From assembly GCA_028689585.1 (NCBI GenBank), contig JAQVCW010000013.1, positions 1-64,000 of the forward strand: a stretch of DNA of 64,000 nt, written 5' to 3'. Below are positions 48,743-57,966 of this stretch, piece by piece; the first letter of the stretch is position 1; the number at the start of each line of letters is the position of its first letter. The position numbers were made by a program, and so were the translations under genes. Source of the DNA: Lachnospiraceae bacterium. GTDB taxonomy: Bacteria; Bacillota; Clostridia; Lachnospirales; Lachnospiraceae. The notes beneath the pieces were generated by a model. It was not told where the DNA came from. It did no database searches and was given only the letters and a program-made list of their open reading frames with translations.

Positions 48743-50209
48743 ATGAGAGCAATTACAATCATGTATGATTCATTGAATCGTCTTTTTTTACCATGCTATG
48801 GTGATGTAACTTCGATCATGCCAAATTTCGAGAGACTTGCACAGCATACAGTAGTATTTGATAAATTTTACGTGGGAAGTCTTCCCTGTATTCCGGCGCG
48901 GAGAGAGTTGCATACAGGACGTTATAATTTCCTGCATCGCTGCTGGGGACCATTGGAACCGTTTGATGATTCTGCGGCAGCGGATTTGGGGCAACATGGA
49001 ATATACAGCCATTGTGTGACGGATCATGCACACTATTGGCAGGAGGGGGGAAGTACCTACCATACAAAATTTTCCAGCTGCGAAATGATCCGCGGACAGG
49101 AGGGGGACTTCTGGAAAGGAAAAGTAAAAGGTTTTCAGGAGAATATTGATCTTCATCGTCAGGATAAAGTAAATCGTGAGTATATGAGTCCGGAAGAGAA
49201 GCATCCTCATGTGAAAACATGCAAAGCAGGACTGGAATTTCTGGGAAATAACTGGAAGGAGGATGACTGGTATCTTCATATAGAATACTTTGATCCTCAC
49301 GAACCTTATTTTGTGCCGGATCAATATAAGAAATTATATACGGATCAGGAAACACCGTTTGATTGGCCGTTTTATGGAAAAACAGAGGAGAATTCGAAGG
49401 AAGTATCCGATGCAACTGTAAATTATCGGGCTGTGTTATCTATGATTGATTATTATCTGGGTAAAATTTTAGATTTTATGGATGAGCATGATATGTGGAA
49501 AGATACGATGCTGATTGTAAATACGGATCATGGCTATATGCTCGGGGAGCATGGCTACTTTGGAAAGAATTATATGCCCTGCTATGAACAGATTGTTCAT
49601 ACTCCTTTTTTTATGTGGACACCGGAAACAGGCAGGAGAGGGGAGCGGTGCAGCGAACTTTGTCAGACCATTGATATCGCACCCACAATTTTAGATTACT
49701 TTGGAATCAAGCCGGATCCAAATATGAAAGGAAAATCACTTCTTCCGGTATTGGCAGAAAATAAAAAGATCCATGATTATATTTTGTTTGGCTATTTCGG
49801 AAAACATGTTAATATTACCAACGGGCGATATGTGTATATGCGCTGCGGAAGAAAAACCGAAGGTGTTCTGAATAACTATACTGTAGTGCCGCTTCATATG
49901 TTTGAACCGTTTTCTACAGAAGAGCTGGTTAAGACAGAACGAAAATTATCGGAGGAATTTGATTTTACAAAAGGAGTTCCGGTAATGAAAATTCCGGCTT
50001 CCGGAGACACATCCCCTGATAATTCCTGTTATCAGTATGAGGAACATTTAAAGTACGGAGATTTACTGTTTGACATTGAAACAGATCCGGAACAAAAAAA
50101 TCCCTTCCGCAATGTTGAACTGGAGATGAAAATGCTGAAAGAAATGAAGCGGCTTTTAGAAGATAATTGTGCACCGCAGGAATTATATGAAAGAATAGGA
50201 TTAAATTAA
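48743..50209 (+). CDS. Cytoplasmic Cys-type sulfatase, first
   Basis: Sulfatase-fold hydrolase of 488 residues. The formylglycine site is Cys49 in LPCIPARRELHTGR (C-x-P-x-R). Metal and substrate residues: Asp9 in IMYDSLNR, NTDHGYMLGEHGYFGKN near the middle, and EYFDPHEPYF. No signal peptide, so it should act on imported sulfate esters. GAGGAG six bases before ATG 48743 decides the start; in-frame codons from 48716 overlap the ATPase end. Sits 17 bases after the ATPase and 21 before the second sulfatase. The exact substrate (sugar, steroid or aryl sulfate) cannot be told. Confidence 0.9.
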   Translation: MRAITIMYDSLNRLFLPCYGDVTSIMPNFERLAQHTVVFDKFYVGSLPCIPARRELHTGRYNFLHRCWGPLEPFDDSAAADLGQHGIYSHCVTDHAHYWQEGGSTYHTKFSSCEMIRGQEGDFWKGKVKGFQENIDLHRQDKVNREYMSPEEKHPHVKTCKAGLEFLGNNWKEDDWYLHIEYFDPHEPYFVPDQYKKLYTDQETPFDWPFYGKTEENSKEVSDATVNYRAVLSMIDYYLGKILDFMDEHDMWKDTMLIVNTDHGYMLGEHGYFGKNYMPCYEQIVHTPFFMWTPETGRRGERCSELCQTIDIAPTILDYFGIKPDPNMKGKSLLPVLAENKKIHDYILFGYFGKHVNITNGRYVYMRCGRKTEGVLNNYTVVPLHMFEPFSTEELVKTERKLSEEFDFTKGVPVMKIPASGDTSPDNSCYQYEEHLKYGDLLFDIETDPEQKNPFRNVELEMKMLKEMKRLLEDNCAPQELYERIGLN

Positions 50210-50230
50210 GAAATTAAGGGAGATGAAAAC

Positions 50231-51712
50231 ATGGCAGACAAACCATTAAATATTGTATGGTTTTGTACGGATCAGCAGCGCTGGGATACAATTGGCGCTC
50301 TTGGAAATTCTTATATAAATACACCCAATATTGACAGATTCATAAAAGAAGGGGTTGCATTTACAAGAGCGTACACTCAGGCTCCGGTATGTACACCCAG
50401 TCGTTCCTGTTTTTTGACAGGGCGTTATCCTAAAACAACAAAGGCATTTTATAATGGAAATGATAATTATTCAAAAGACGAAAAACTGGTTACAAAATTA
50501 CTGGCAGAAAATGGATTTGTGTGTGGTCTTTCCGGAAAATTACATTTAACGTCGGCACAGGGAAGAATGGAAAATCGCACGGAGGATGGCTATTCCTATA
50601 TGAAATGGAGTGAGCACCCCAATGATGACTGGCTAAATGGAGAGAATGACTACCAGAACTGGCTGAAGGAAAAGGGACTGAACTGGGCCGATATTTATGG
50701 TGGAAAATATACAAGTATGGCAACCTGGCCGCCAACCCCTAATCCCAATTTCACAGGAAAAACAGTTGGTGTCCCTGCAGAGTATCATCAGACAACTTGG
50801 TGTGTGGAAAAAGCAATCGAATTTATTGAAGAAAATAAAAATGAGAAACATCCATGGCTGATCAGTTTGAACCCATATGATCCACATCCGCCGCTGGATC
50901 CGCCGCAGGAATATAAAGACCGGTTAAAAGTGGAAGACATGCCATTGCCTTTGTGGAAAGAAGGGGAGCTGGATAAGAAGCCTCCTCATCAGCAAAAGGA
51001 CTTTTATCAGGGTGGGCAGGATGGACAGGCAGAGCCGTTTCCGGAATTAAGTGAATATGAAAAGCGTGAGCATTTCAGAGATTATTATGCAGAGATTGAA
51101 CTTGTGGATGATCAGTTTGGCCGTTTACTGGAATATCTGGATGAAAATGGATTACGGGAGAGCACAGTTGTTATATATATGAGTGATCATGGAGAAATGA
51201 ATGGTGACCACGGTCTGTATTGGAAGGGAGCATATTTTTATGAGGCATTAACCCATATCCCACTGATTATTTCATGCCCTTCCAAAATATTGAAAAATGT
51301 AAAATCAAATGCTTTGGTAGAACTGGTGGATATTGCTCCGACGCTGATGGAACTGGCAGGCCTGGAAGTGCCATGCTTCATGCAGGGAAAAAGCCTGGTT
51401 CCCATTTTAACCGGGCAGGCAGATAAAGATTATCATAAAGATTCTGTATATTCGGAATTTTACCATTGTTTAAAAGGAACACATGAAGATATCTTTGCTA
51501 CAATGTATTTCGATGGAAAATATAAGATTGTAAATTATCATGGCAAAGAGTTTGGAGAACTGTATAATTTGGAGCAGGATCCAAATGAGTTTGAAAATCT
51601 ATGGGATAAAGCGGAATATCAGAAGTTAAAATGTGAATTGACCAAAAAAAATTTTGACAGTGCAATATTGAAAAATATGGATTTTTCAATGCGCTTGATT
51701 AATGAATACTAA
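50231..51712 (+). CDS. Cytoplasmic Cys-type sulfatase, second
   Basis: 493-residue sulfatase with the standard opening NIVWFCTDQQRWDTIGALG, formylglycine site Cys54 in VCTPSRSCFLTGRYP, metal site MSDHGEMNGDHGLYWKG, and LNPYDPHPPLDPP. No signal peptide. It is only distantly like the first sulfatase, so the two likely attack different sulfate positions or substrates. AAGGGAGATG precedes the ATG. Followed by a hairpin terminator-like structure before the maturase gene. Confidence 0.92.
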   Translation: MADKPLNIVWFCTDQQRWDTIGALGNSYINTPNIDRFIKEGVAFTRAYTQAPVCTPSRSCFLTGRYPKTTKAFYNGNDNYSKDEKLVTKLLAENGFVCGLSGKLHLTSAQGRMENRTEDGYSYMKWSEHPNDDWLNGENDYQNWLKEKGLNWADIYGGKYTSMATWPPTPNPNFTGKTVGVPAEYHQTTWCVEKAIEFIEENKNEKHPWLISLNPYDPHPPLDPPQEYKDRLKVEDMPLPLWKEGELDKKPPHQQKDFYQGGQDGQAEPFPELSEYEKREHFRDYYAEIELVDDQFGRLLEYLDENGLRESTVVIYMSDHGEMNGDHGLYWKGAYFYEALTHIPLIISCPSKILKNVKSNALVELVDIAPTLMELAGLEVPCFMQGKSLVPILTGQADKDYHKDSVYSEFYHCLKGTHEDIFATMYFDGKYKIVNYHGKEFGELYNLEQDPNEFENLWDKAEYQKLKCELTKKNFDSAILKNMDFSMRLINEY

Positions 51713-51770
51713 AAACTGACTGGCAAAAGAATTTTATTTCCAGAGCCTGCAGCGCTTTCATTACAGTCTC

Positions 51771-51812
51771 AGAATATACTTTCTATTTTACCTGTAATAG
51801 TGTATTCTTTTT
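51771..51812 (+). terminator. Terminator or attenuator between sulfatase 2 and maturase
   Basis: AGAATATACT (51771-51780) pairs with AGTGTATTCT (51799-51808, one U-G) followed by TTTTT. It should lower transcription of the maturase relative to the sulfatases. Confidence 0.7.
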
Positions 51813-51841
51813 ATAAAATGATAATACAAGGGGAAAGAACC

Positions 51842-52945
51842 ATGCCGCCAATCAGCACACTAATTAAACCGGCTTCCGGTAACTGCAATATGACCTGCGA
51901 TTACTGTTTTTACTGTGACGAGCAGAGCAAACGTCAACAGGCATCCTATGGAATGATGAGTGAGGAAACGTTGGAAAATCTGCTTCGGAAGATAATATAC
52001 CGGGCGGAGGGAAGCTGCAGCATTGCGTTTCAGGGCGGAGAGCCCACTCTTTGCGGATTGAATTTTTATAAAAAGGCTGTAGCTCTGGTACAGCAGTATA
52101 ATCATGAAAAACAGCTTCAAATCAGCTATGCATTTCAGACAAATGGAACAAATATCACAGAAGAGTGGTGCCGTTTTTTCAAACAGAATAATTTTCTTGT
52201 GGGTATTTCATTGGATGGAACCTGGAAAACACATGATAAATACCGGCATTTTCGCTCAGGAGAAGGGACCTTTGACCGAGTGCTGGAAACCTGTAAAATG
52301 CTGGATACATATCAGATACCCTATAATATTCTTACTGTTGTAAATGCTGCGACTGCCAGAGAGGTAAGGCAGATTTATAAATTTTATCATAAGAAAGGTT
52401 TTGATTATCAGCAGTATATTCCATGCCTGGATCCTGTGTTTGAAGAACAGGGGCAGATGCCATATTCGCTGAGTCCAAAGGCATATGGCACATTTTTGGT
52501 GGAATTGTTTCAACTGTGGCACGAGGACTATAAAAATGGTCATGAAGTCTTTATCCGGCAGTTTGACAATTATGCCGGCATTTTGAAAGGATATCTGCCG
52601 GAGGCATGCGATCAAAGAGGATGCTGTGGAATTCAGTATGTGATTGAAGCGGATGGCAGTGTTTACCCTTGTGACTTTTATGTACTGGATCCTTATTATC
52701 TTGGAAATATAAACAGAAGCTCCCTGCAGGAAATGGACGAAAAAAGGCAGGAGCTTGGCTTCCTGGAAGAATCGTTTAAATTATCGGAGAAATGCCGGCA
52801 GTGTCCTTATCTGGGGCTTTGCAGAAATGGCTGCCAGAGAAATCGGATAAAGTGTTCCGATGGTACGTATCAGAACTATTTTTGTGAAAGCTATCAGATG
52901 TTTTTTGAATCATGCATGGAGCAATTGAAAGAATTGGCCAGATAG
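51842..52945 (+). CDS. Anaerobic sulfatase-maturating radical SAM enzyme (anSME)
   Basis: Oxidises the sulfatase active-site cysteine to formylglycine without oxygen. Radical SAM cluster CX3CX2C at Cys15, 19 and 22 (NCNMTCDYCFYC), SAM region AFQGGEPTL, FQTNGT, SLDGTWKTHDKYR, and a C-terminal SPASM domain with cysteines in ACDQRGCCGIQ, VYPCDFY and CRQCPYLGLCRNGC for two further 4Fe-4S clusters. 367 residues. AGGGGAAAG lies before ATG 51842. Its presence shows that both Cys-type sulfatases can be activated in this organism. Confidence 0.95.
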   Translation: MPPISTLIKPASGNCNMTCDYCFYCDEQSKRQQASYGMMSEETLENLLRKIIYRAEGSCSIAFQGGEPTLCGLNFYKKAVALVQQYNHEKQLQISYAFQTNGTNITEEWCRFFKQNNFLVGISLDGTWKTHDKYRHFRSGEGTFDRVLETCKMLDTYQIPYNILTVVNAATAREVRQIYKFYHKKGFDYQQYIPCLDPVFEEQGQMPYSLSPKAYGTFLVELFQLWHEDYKNGHEVFIRQFDNYAGILKGYLPEACDQRGCCGIQYVIEADGSVYPCDFYVLDPYYLGNINRSSLQEMDEKRQELGFLEESFKLSEKCRQCPYLGLCRNGCQRNRIKCSDGTYQNYFCESYQMFFESCMEQLKELAR

Positions 52946-53267
52946 AGCCTCCGGCAGATTGCAGAGGCGTGCAGAGCATGTCATGCGGAGCATGACGGGC
53001 CTCGCAGCAAGAACGCAGAGGCATTTTTGCTTACCGGTTTATGGAGAGGGCTGCTGCAGAGAGATGAGGAGCGGAATTCTTCATCCATGTACGGCGTTGC
53101 CTGTTCAGACATCTTCTGTTTTCGGATTTAATGTCTGCCAATGGAGGGTGCCTGAACAGGCAATGATGTACAGTTGGATTGAGAAGTTTTGCCCTTGCTT
53201 TTCTGCAGCAGCCTTTTTTGCGATAGCAAAAAATTATACAGTATTTTATATAAATTGTACTGTTTTA

Positions 53268-53288
53268 ACTTGTAAATTCAAGTATAAT
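53268..53288 (+). promoter_or_regulatory. -10 box with palindromic site upstream of the anchored binding protein
   Basis: TATAAT (53283-53288) is preceded by ACTTGTAAATTCAAGT (53268-53283), a 5-6-5 inverted repeat touching the -10. The -35 is not clear, so activation or a regulator may be needed. Confidence 0.5.
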
Positions 53289-53353
53289 AGTCATTAGTGC
53301 CACTGGCGCTCAGCAATACAGCAGGAACGTGGGGGAGCTCTTGAACATTAAAG

Positions 53354-53375
53354 CAAGAACGCCCCTGCGTTCTTG
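53354..53375 (+). promoter_or_regulatory. Leader hairpin
   Basis: CAAGAACGC/GCGTTCTTG, 9-bp perfect stem with a CCCT loop, 25 bases upstream of the start codon at 53401. No T-run follows, so it is not a terminator. Confidence 0.5.
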
Positions 53376-53400
53376 AACCACAATCAAAATGAGGGAATAT

Positions 53401-54393
53401 ATGAACAGAAAATGGCTTCTTCGGGCGGCAGCGGCAATCGTGCTGTCGGGTGTTTTACTATTTTTTATTTCAGATAGCTGGGACAGGGAGATACGGGAGG
53501 ATAAAAAGGTGCTGGCGGTCAGTACCATCGGCCCGACTCATGACTGGGCGGCAGATGTGATGAAATATGCGAAAGAGGAACTAGAGAAGGTAGGGCAGGA
53601 GGAGAACTGGGAGACGATGTGTGTGGCGGCGGAGGATTCTTATGAGCAGTCCCAGCAGATCGTAGAACTGGTAAAGCAGCAGGTTGACTGCATTGTGATG
53701 CTGCCCATGGACGGAGCTTCTCTGAAGACAGCGGCGGTCACGGTGCAGAGTGCGGGGATTCCACTGGTGAATTTTGACCGTGAGATTCCGGAATTTGCGC
53801 CGACTGCTACGATAAAGGGAGATAATCGTGGAATCGGGGTGGAGACGGCCAGGTATTTTAACAATTATTTTCCACAGGGTACCACCGTGCTGGAACTGAT
53901 GGGGGATACCTCTACGGTGCCGTTTCAGCGAACGGATGGATATGACAGTACGATCAATGAAAATTTTACAAAAATCCAGGTGGGATATACGGAGTGGCAG
54001 AGAGAATATACGAAGCAGTTGTTCACCCAGTGGATCAGCCAGCAGGATGCCGGGGTGCTGGCTTCGGTGGGAGCGGTTTTTACCCATGATGATGAAATTG
54101 CCCTTGGGGTTCTGGATGTTTTGGATGAGCTGGATCAGCAGGGAAAGCGGGATGAACTGTTTCCGGAATTGAAGGTGATTGCAGGCTCTTCCAGTTCACA
54201 AAAGATGTATCAGAGGATTGAAAAAGAGACAAAATACGATCTTTTTTCCATGACATATGAATCTAAAATGATGAAAACGGCGGTTCGGACAGGAGCACAG
54301 ATTCTGAACGGAGACGGCTACGAAGAAATGAAAATTATTTCCACGGTCATGGTAAATAAGAGCAACGTGGCTTCTTATCTGGAAGAAGGATAA
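53401..54393 (+). CDS. Membrane-anchored sugar-binding protein (RbsB-like), probable sensor subunit
   Basis: Sugar-binding protein fold (Peripla_BP_4) of 330 residues, with an N-terminal membrane segment (LLRAAAAIVLSGVLLFFIS) lacking a clear cleavage site or lipobox, so probably anchored. It is paralogous to the free binding protein at 59701: both share FDR, KGDNxGIGxETA and THDDEIAxG. GAGGG upstream favours ATG 53401 over 53389. Placed before a YesN/YesM pair, it resembles XylFII, the anchored binding protein that works with the LytS kinase in Clostridium beijerinckii; a ligand-presenting role is inferred. Confidence 0.82.
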   Translation: MNRKWLLRAAAAIVLSGVLLFFISDSWDREIREDKKVLAVSTIGPTHDWAADVMKYAKEELEKVGQEENWETMCVAAEDSYEQSQQIVELVKQQVDCIVMLPMDGASLKTAAVTVQSAGIPLVNFDREIPEFAPTATIKGDNRGIGVETARYFNNYFPQGTTVLELMGDTSTVPFQRTDGYDSTINENFTKIQVGYTEWQREYTKQLFTQWISQQDAGVLASVGAVFTHDDEIALGVLDVLDELDQQGKRDELFPELKVIAGSSSSQKMYQRIEKETKYDLFSMTYESKMMKTAVRTGAQILNGDGYEEMKIISTVMVNKSNVASYLEEG

Positions 54394-54457
54394 AACCTCC
54401 GCTTCTGACAGGCGGCGGATTAGCCGGAGCGTTATGACGGGGAAAGAGGGGACAGAT

Positions 54458-56053
54458 ATGGGCAGAAGATATCAACTGGTAGTTGCTGATGACGAGGCAA
54501 CGATCCGGAAGGGAATGTGCAATTATATTGACTGGGAAAAGATGGGGTTTTCGGTGGCGGCGGATTTTGAAGATGGAAAAGAAACCATTGAGTATATCAG
54601 CACCCATAAGGTGGATGTGGTATTTACAGATATTCAGATGGCGGAAATCACAGGTCTGCAGGTGGCCCGCTATATTCATGAAAATCAGCTTCCGGTCAGA
54701 GTTGTTATTTTAAGCGGTTATAAAGAATTTGAATATGCAAAGGATGCGATCCGTTTCGGAGTGACCGAATACATACTAAAACCAATTCACATGGAGGAGA
54801 TCGAACGCGCCTTTTCCAAGATAAAAGAAGAACTGGATGAGCAGGAGCGGCAGCAGGCGAAGCAAAAAAGCAGGCAGCAGGATTATGAAGATCTGCTGCC
54901 CTGGCTCCAGGAGCAGTTTTGGATGAATGTACTTCTGGGAGGACTGCACAATAAAAACAGCATCATGGAGAAAAAGAATCTTCTGTCCATTCAGTTTAAT
55001 ACGAAAACGCCCTGCGGTGTTATCACAGTAAATCTTCAGATGGAAGAGGATGCGAATCAACAGTATTATCTGCAAAAAGACCACCGCTATAATCTGTTAA
55101 ATAATATTTTTTCGGAAGAAAACTGCAGGATCGATTTTCATCCGGTCTATCTGTCCCAGGAGGTATTAAAGACCGTGGTCACCACCAGGGAGGAGATGGA
55201 GCTTGAAGACTTCTGTATTTTGCTGGAGCAGTGGCTGGTGAAAAAGAAGAATGAGGTAGAGGCGGTTTTGCGGCTGAAGCTGGAAATGAGCATGGAAGGG
55301 GCATATCAGGATTTCTTCGAACTGGCAGAACACTATGGTTCCATGCAGATGTATGCTGAAAAAGACGAAAGCAGTCACAGAAAATATTCGTTAAAGCCAG
55401 AGGATCAGAACCGGCTTCGCCAGAAATATCAACTGATGATGGATACCATCAATGACGGAGATTTTGAGCTTCTGAACAGTCAGATGGGGAATCTTCTGTT
55501 TGAATTCCGCAATCTGCCGCTGGAAGAAGTAAAGGAGCTTCTTTTGGATATATTTTCCATGTTTCAGCAGAAATTGATGAAAATGAGCCAGGAGTTGTGG
55601 ACGGAGGCAAAGGAAACCATCGCCTATTCCAGAATTCTGGAGGCTCAGAATTCAAAGGAACTAAAAAAAATCTGTTCGGAGTTTCTGCAGATTTTAATGG
55701 AGCTTGTGAAAAAAAGACAGGACGATGTGTCAAAGAATATTATTGATAAGGTGACCAATTACGTAAAACAGCATTATCAGGAAGAGATTTCCCTGGATCT
55801 TCTGGCGGAAAAATATTATCTGAATTCCTCCTATCTATGCCGTTTATTTAAAAGAAACACTGGTGTCGGGCTTACGGATTATATGATCGAGCTTCGAATG
55901 GAAAAAGCAAAGGAGCTGCTGCTCCTGGGAAAGTATAAGATCTATGAGGTGAGCCAGATGGTAGGATACCGGAGTGATAAATATTTCTTCCGGGTATTTA
56001 AACAGTATACGGGACAGGCACCCACAGAGTTTCTTAGAAGTAATCTGGAGTAG
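54458..56053 (+). CDS. YesN-type response regulator (receiver + AraC HTH)
   Basis: Receiver domain (residues 1-120) with acidic pocket Asp11-Asp12, phospho-acceptor Asp58 in VVFTDIQM and Lys in YILKPIH; a long helical middle region; and a C-terminal AraC double HTH (NYVKQHYQEEISLDLLAEKYYLNSSYLCRLFKRNTGVGLTDYM). 531 residues, typical for YesN. GAGGGGACAGAT precedes ATG 54458; ATG 54434 is an in-frame alternative. The kinase starts three bases after its stop. Confidence 0.93.
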   Translation: MGRRYQLVVADDEATIRKGMCNYIDWEKMGFSVAADFEDGKETIEYISTHKVDVVFTDIQMAEITGLQVARYIHENQLPVRVVILSGYKEFEYAKDAIRFGVTEYILKPIHMEEIERAFSKIKEELDEQERQQAKQKSRQQDYEDLLPWLQEQFWMNVLLGGLHNKNSIMEKKNLLSIQFNTKTPCGVITVNLQMEEDANQQYYLQKDHRYNLLNNIFSEENCRIDFHPVYLSQEVLKTVVTTREEMELEDFCILLEQWLVKKKNEVEAVLRLKLEMSMEGAYQDFFELAEHYGSMQMYAEKDESSHRKYSLKPEDQNRLRQKYQLMMDTINDGDFELLNSQMGNLLFEFRNLPLEEVKELLLDIFSMFQQKLMKMSQELWTEAKETIAYSRILEAQNSKELKKICSEFLQILMELVKKRQDDVSKNIIDKVTNYVKQHYQEEISLDLLAEKYYLNSSYLCRLFKRNTGVGLTDYMIELRMEKAKELLLLGKYKIYEVSQMVGYRSDKYFFRVFKQYTGQAPTEFLRSNLE

Positions 56054-56056
56054 CTT

Positions 56057-57838
56057 ATGAAAACGAAAAAAAAGAATCTTATTATTCAGTTATTGCATGA
56101 TTATCGGTTCAACAGTATTCTGGTACGAAATTTTATCATGATTCTGCTGGTGCTTTTATGCTCCTTTCTGGGAGTCATGCTTTTGATATCCGTAAAAATG
56201 GATCAGTTGATCGAAAAAGAGGTCAGTACCATCAGCAGCAACAGCCTGAGACAGACGGCGGAACGAATGGATACGGTGGGAAAAGAAGTTGTGCAGATTT
56301 CGGCACAGCTTTCTCTGGATGATGATATTATGGAATTTCTGCTGACGGATACCAGTGATGACAGCGTAGACCACAAGGAAACCCTGCTGGCCAGAGAAAA
56401 GCTGGATCAGTATGCGGGGATCTTTGAATATGTGGATTCTATCTATATTTATTCCAGTAAAAGCAATTATCTGCTGACGGAAGAAGGGGGAGGCAACATT
56501 GGGGAGTTTGCCGATCTGACCTGGTACAATAATCTTACGGAGCGTATTTATGAGCCTGCCCGCATGATCAGCCGGCTGAAGGAAAATAAGTATCCCTATC
56601 TGCTCACTTACATTCTTCCGGTCAGACTGACTCAGATGCAGTTTCTGGGCGGGATCATTGTGAACGTAGATGTGGAGCAGCTGGGAGAGTTCGTTGCCGC
56701 GGGTACCGATGAAAATCTGTTGATCATCGATGAAAGGGATAATATAATTTTCAGTTCTGCGGAAGAATTCCGAATGAAAAAATGGACACAACTGGACTTT
56801 TATCAGGATTATATTGCGCGGGAGGGAGAGAGCCAGACGCTGAAGCGAAAAGGTGATTCCGTCGTATTGACCATGCTGGGCTCCTCTGAATTTAACTGGC
56901 GCTATGTCTCTATGGTGCCTTTGAGAAAATATCAGGATTATCAGAAAGACCTGCATGATTTTATTCTGGTGATCGTGCTGGTTCTTGGGATTCTTACGGT
57001 GGCAAGTGCGGTATTTATTTCCATTTACAGCTACGAACCGGTAAAGAACATTATCAGCCTTTTGAAAAATCCGGATTCTTATGATGTAAAACAGTTCAGT
57101 GAGTTTCGAAATGATGAAATACATGAGATCATACAGAACATTATCCACAACTTTTATTCCAACAACCGGCTGCAGGATGATCTGCAGGAATACCTGGCAA
57201 TCACCAACCGGGCTCAGATTATTGCGCTGCAGGCTCAGATCAGCCCTCATTTTCTGTATAATACCCTGGAAAATATAAGGTGGAAAGCATTCGCAATCTG
57301 TAAAGGGGATAATGAGGTATCCCAGATGATACTGAAACTGTCGGAGCTGCTGCGCATCAGCCTGGAAAATGAGAAACAGATTATCTCATTGAGAGAGGAG
57401 CTGGATAATGCAAAGCTGTATATCGACATTCTCCAACTGCGCTATGAGGATAAATTATCGGTGGACTGGGAGATCGCCGAAGATCTTATGGCCTGTCAGA
57501 TCGTGAAGGTCAGCCTTCAGCCCTTAATAGAAAATGCAGTCTACCACGGAATTAAGCCTCTGAGGGGAAAAGGCTGTATCGTGATCCGGGCCTGGAGCTG
57601 GCAGGACACCATTTATTTGTCCGTGACGGATAACGGGCAGGGAATGACGCGGGAGGAATGTGAAAAGCTGAATCAGGATATGGCGGATAAATATCAGCAG
57701 AAGTCCGGTCATATCGGAGTAAGGAACGTGAACCAGCGGCTGAAGCTTCTGATGGGGGAGCGCGCGGGGCTGCATATTGACAGTGAAGCCGCCAAAGGAA
57801 CCACGGTTACGATGTACTTTCCATTGTGCAAAATGTAA
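56057..57838 (+). CDS. YesM-type sensor histidine kinase
   Basis: 593 residues. Two membrane helices (about 22-45 and 303-325) bracket a large extracytoplasmic sensor region, followed by HAMP, a His_kinase domain with phospho-acceptor His398 in QISPHFLYNTLENIRW, and an HATPase with LQPLIENAVYHGI (N-box) and VTDNGQGM (G-box). It is co-transcribed with the response regulator. The flanking anchored binding proteins probably deliver the ligand signal to its sensor domain. Confidence 0.93.
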   Translation: MKTKKKNLIIQLLHDYRFNSILVRNFIMILLVLLCSFLGVMLLISVKMDQLIEKEVSTISSNSLRQTAERMDTVGKEVVQISAQLSLDDDIMEFLLTDTSDDSVDHKETLLAREKLDQYAGIFEYVDSIYIYSSKSNYLLTEEGGGNIGEFADLTWYNNLTERIYEPARMISRLKENKYPYLLTYILPVRLTQMQFLGGIIVNVDVEQLGEFVAAGTDENLLIIDERDNIIFSSAEEFRMKKWTQLDFYQDYIAREGESQTLKRKGDSVVLTMLGSSEFNWRYVSMVPLRKYQDYQKDLHDFILVIVLVLGILTVASAVFISIYSYEPVKNIISLLKNPDSYDVKQFSEFRNDEIHEIIQNIIHNFYSNNRLQDDLQEYLAITNRAQIIALQAQISPHFLYNTLENIRWKAFAICKGDNEVSQMILKLSELLRISLENEKQIISLREELDNAKLYIDILQLRYEDKLSVDWEIAEDLMACQIVKVSLQPLIENAVYHGIKPLRGKGCIVIRAWSWQDTIYLSVTDNGQGMTREECEKLNQDMADKYQQKSGHIGVRNVNQRLKLLMGERAGLHIDSEAAKGTTVTMYFPLCKM

Positions 57839-57844
57839 CATGTA

Positions 57845-57886
57845 CTCGTATAGGAAAGTGCTCCTATACGAGAACAGCCTTCGGCA
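57845..57886. repeat. CTCGTATAG hairpin repeat, copy 2
   Basis: CTCGTATAG (57845-57853)/CTATACGAG (57864-57872) followed by AACAGCCTTCGGCA, matching copy 1 at 33163 with one change in the loop. Confidence 0.75.
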
Positions 57887-57900
57887 CACGTTCAAAGGAT

Positions 57901-57947
57901 TGTGTCAGCCCGTTTGCCGAAGGCAAATTCAGGATGGGCTGATGCTC
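57901..57947 (+). repeat. Dispersed 5'-leader stem-loop element, copy I
   Basis: CAGCCCGT/ATGGGCTG (one G-U pair), inner TTTGCC/GGCAAA. It ends 19 nt before the start at 57967. Confidence 0.85.
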
Positions 57948-57966
57948 GATGCGGAAAGGATGGAGA

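Larger units (their letters stand above)
52946..53400. other. 455-base gap without a gene
   Basis: Contains GCCTC/GAGGC (about 53000-53028) with ATTTTT, a weak terminator candidate after the maturase; two large direct copies of GCAAGAACGC (53003 and 53353); a promoter near 53283 and a leader hairpin. I see no open frame with a ribosome site and no recognisable gene remnant. Confidence 0.6.
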
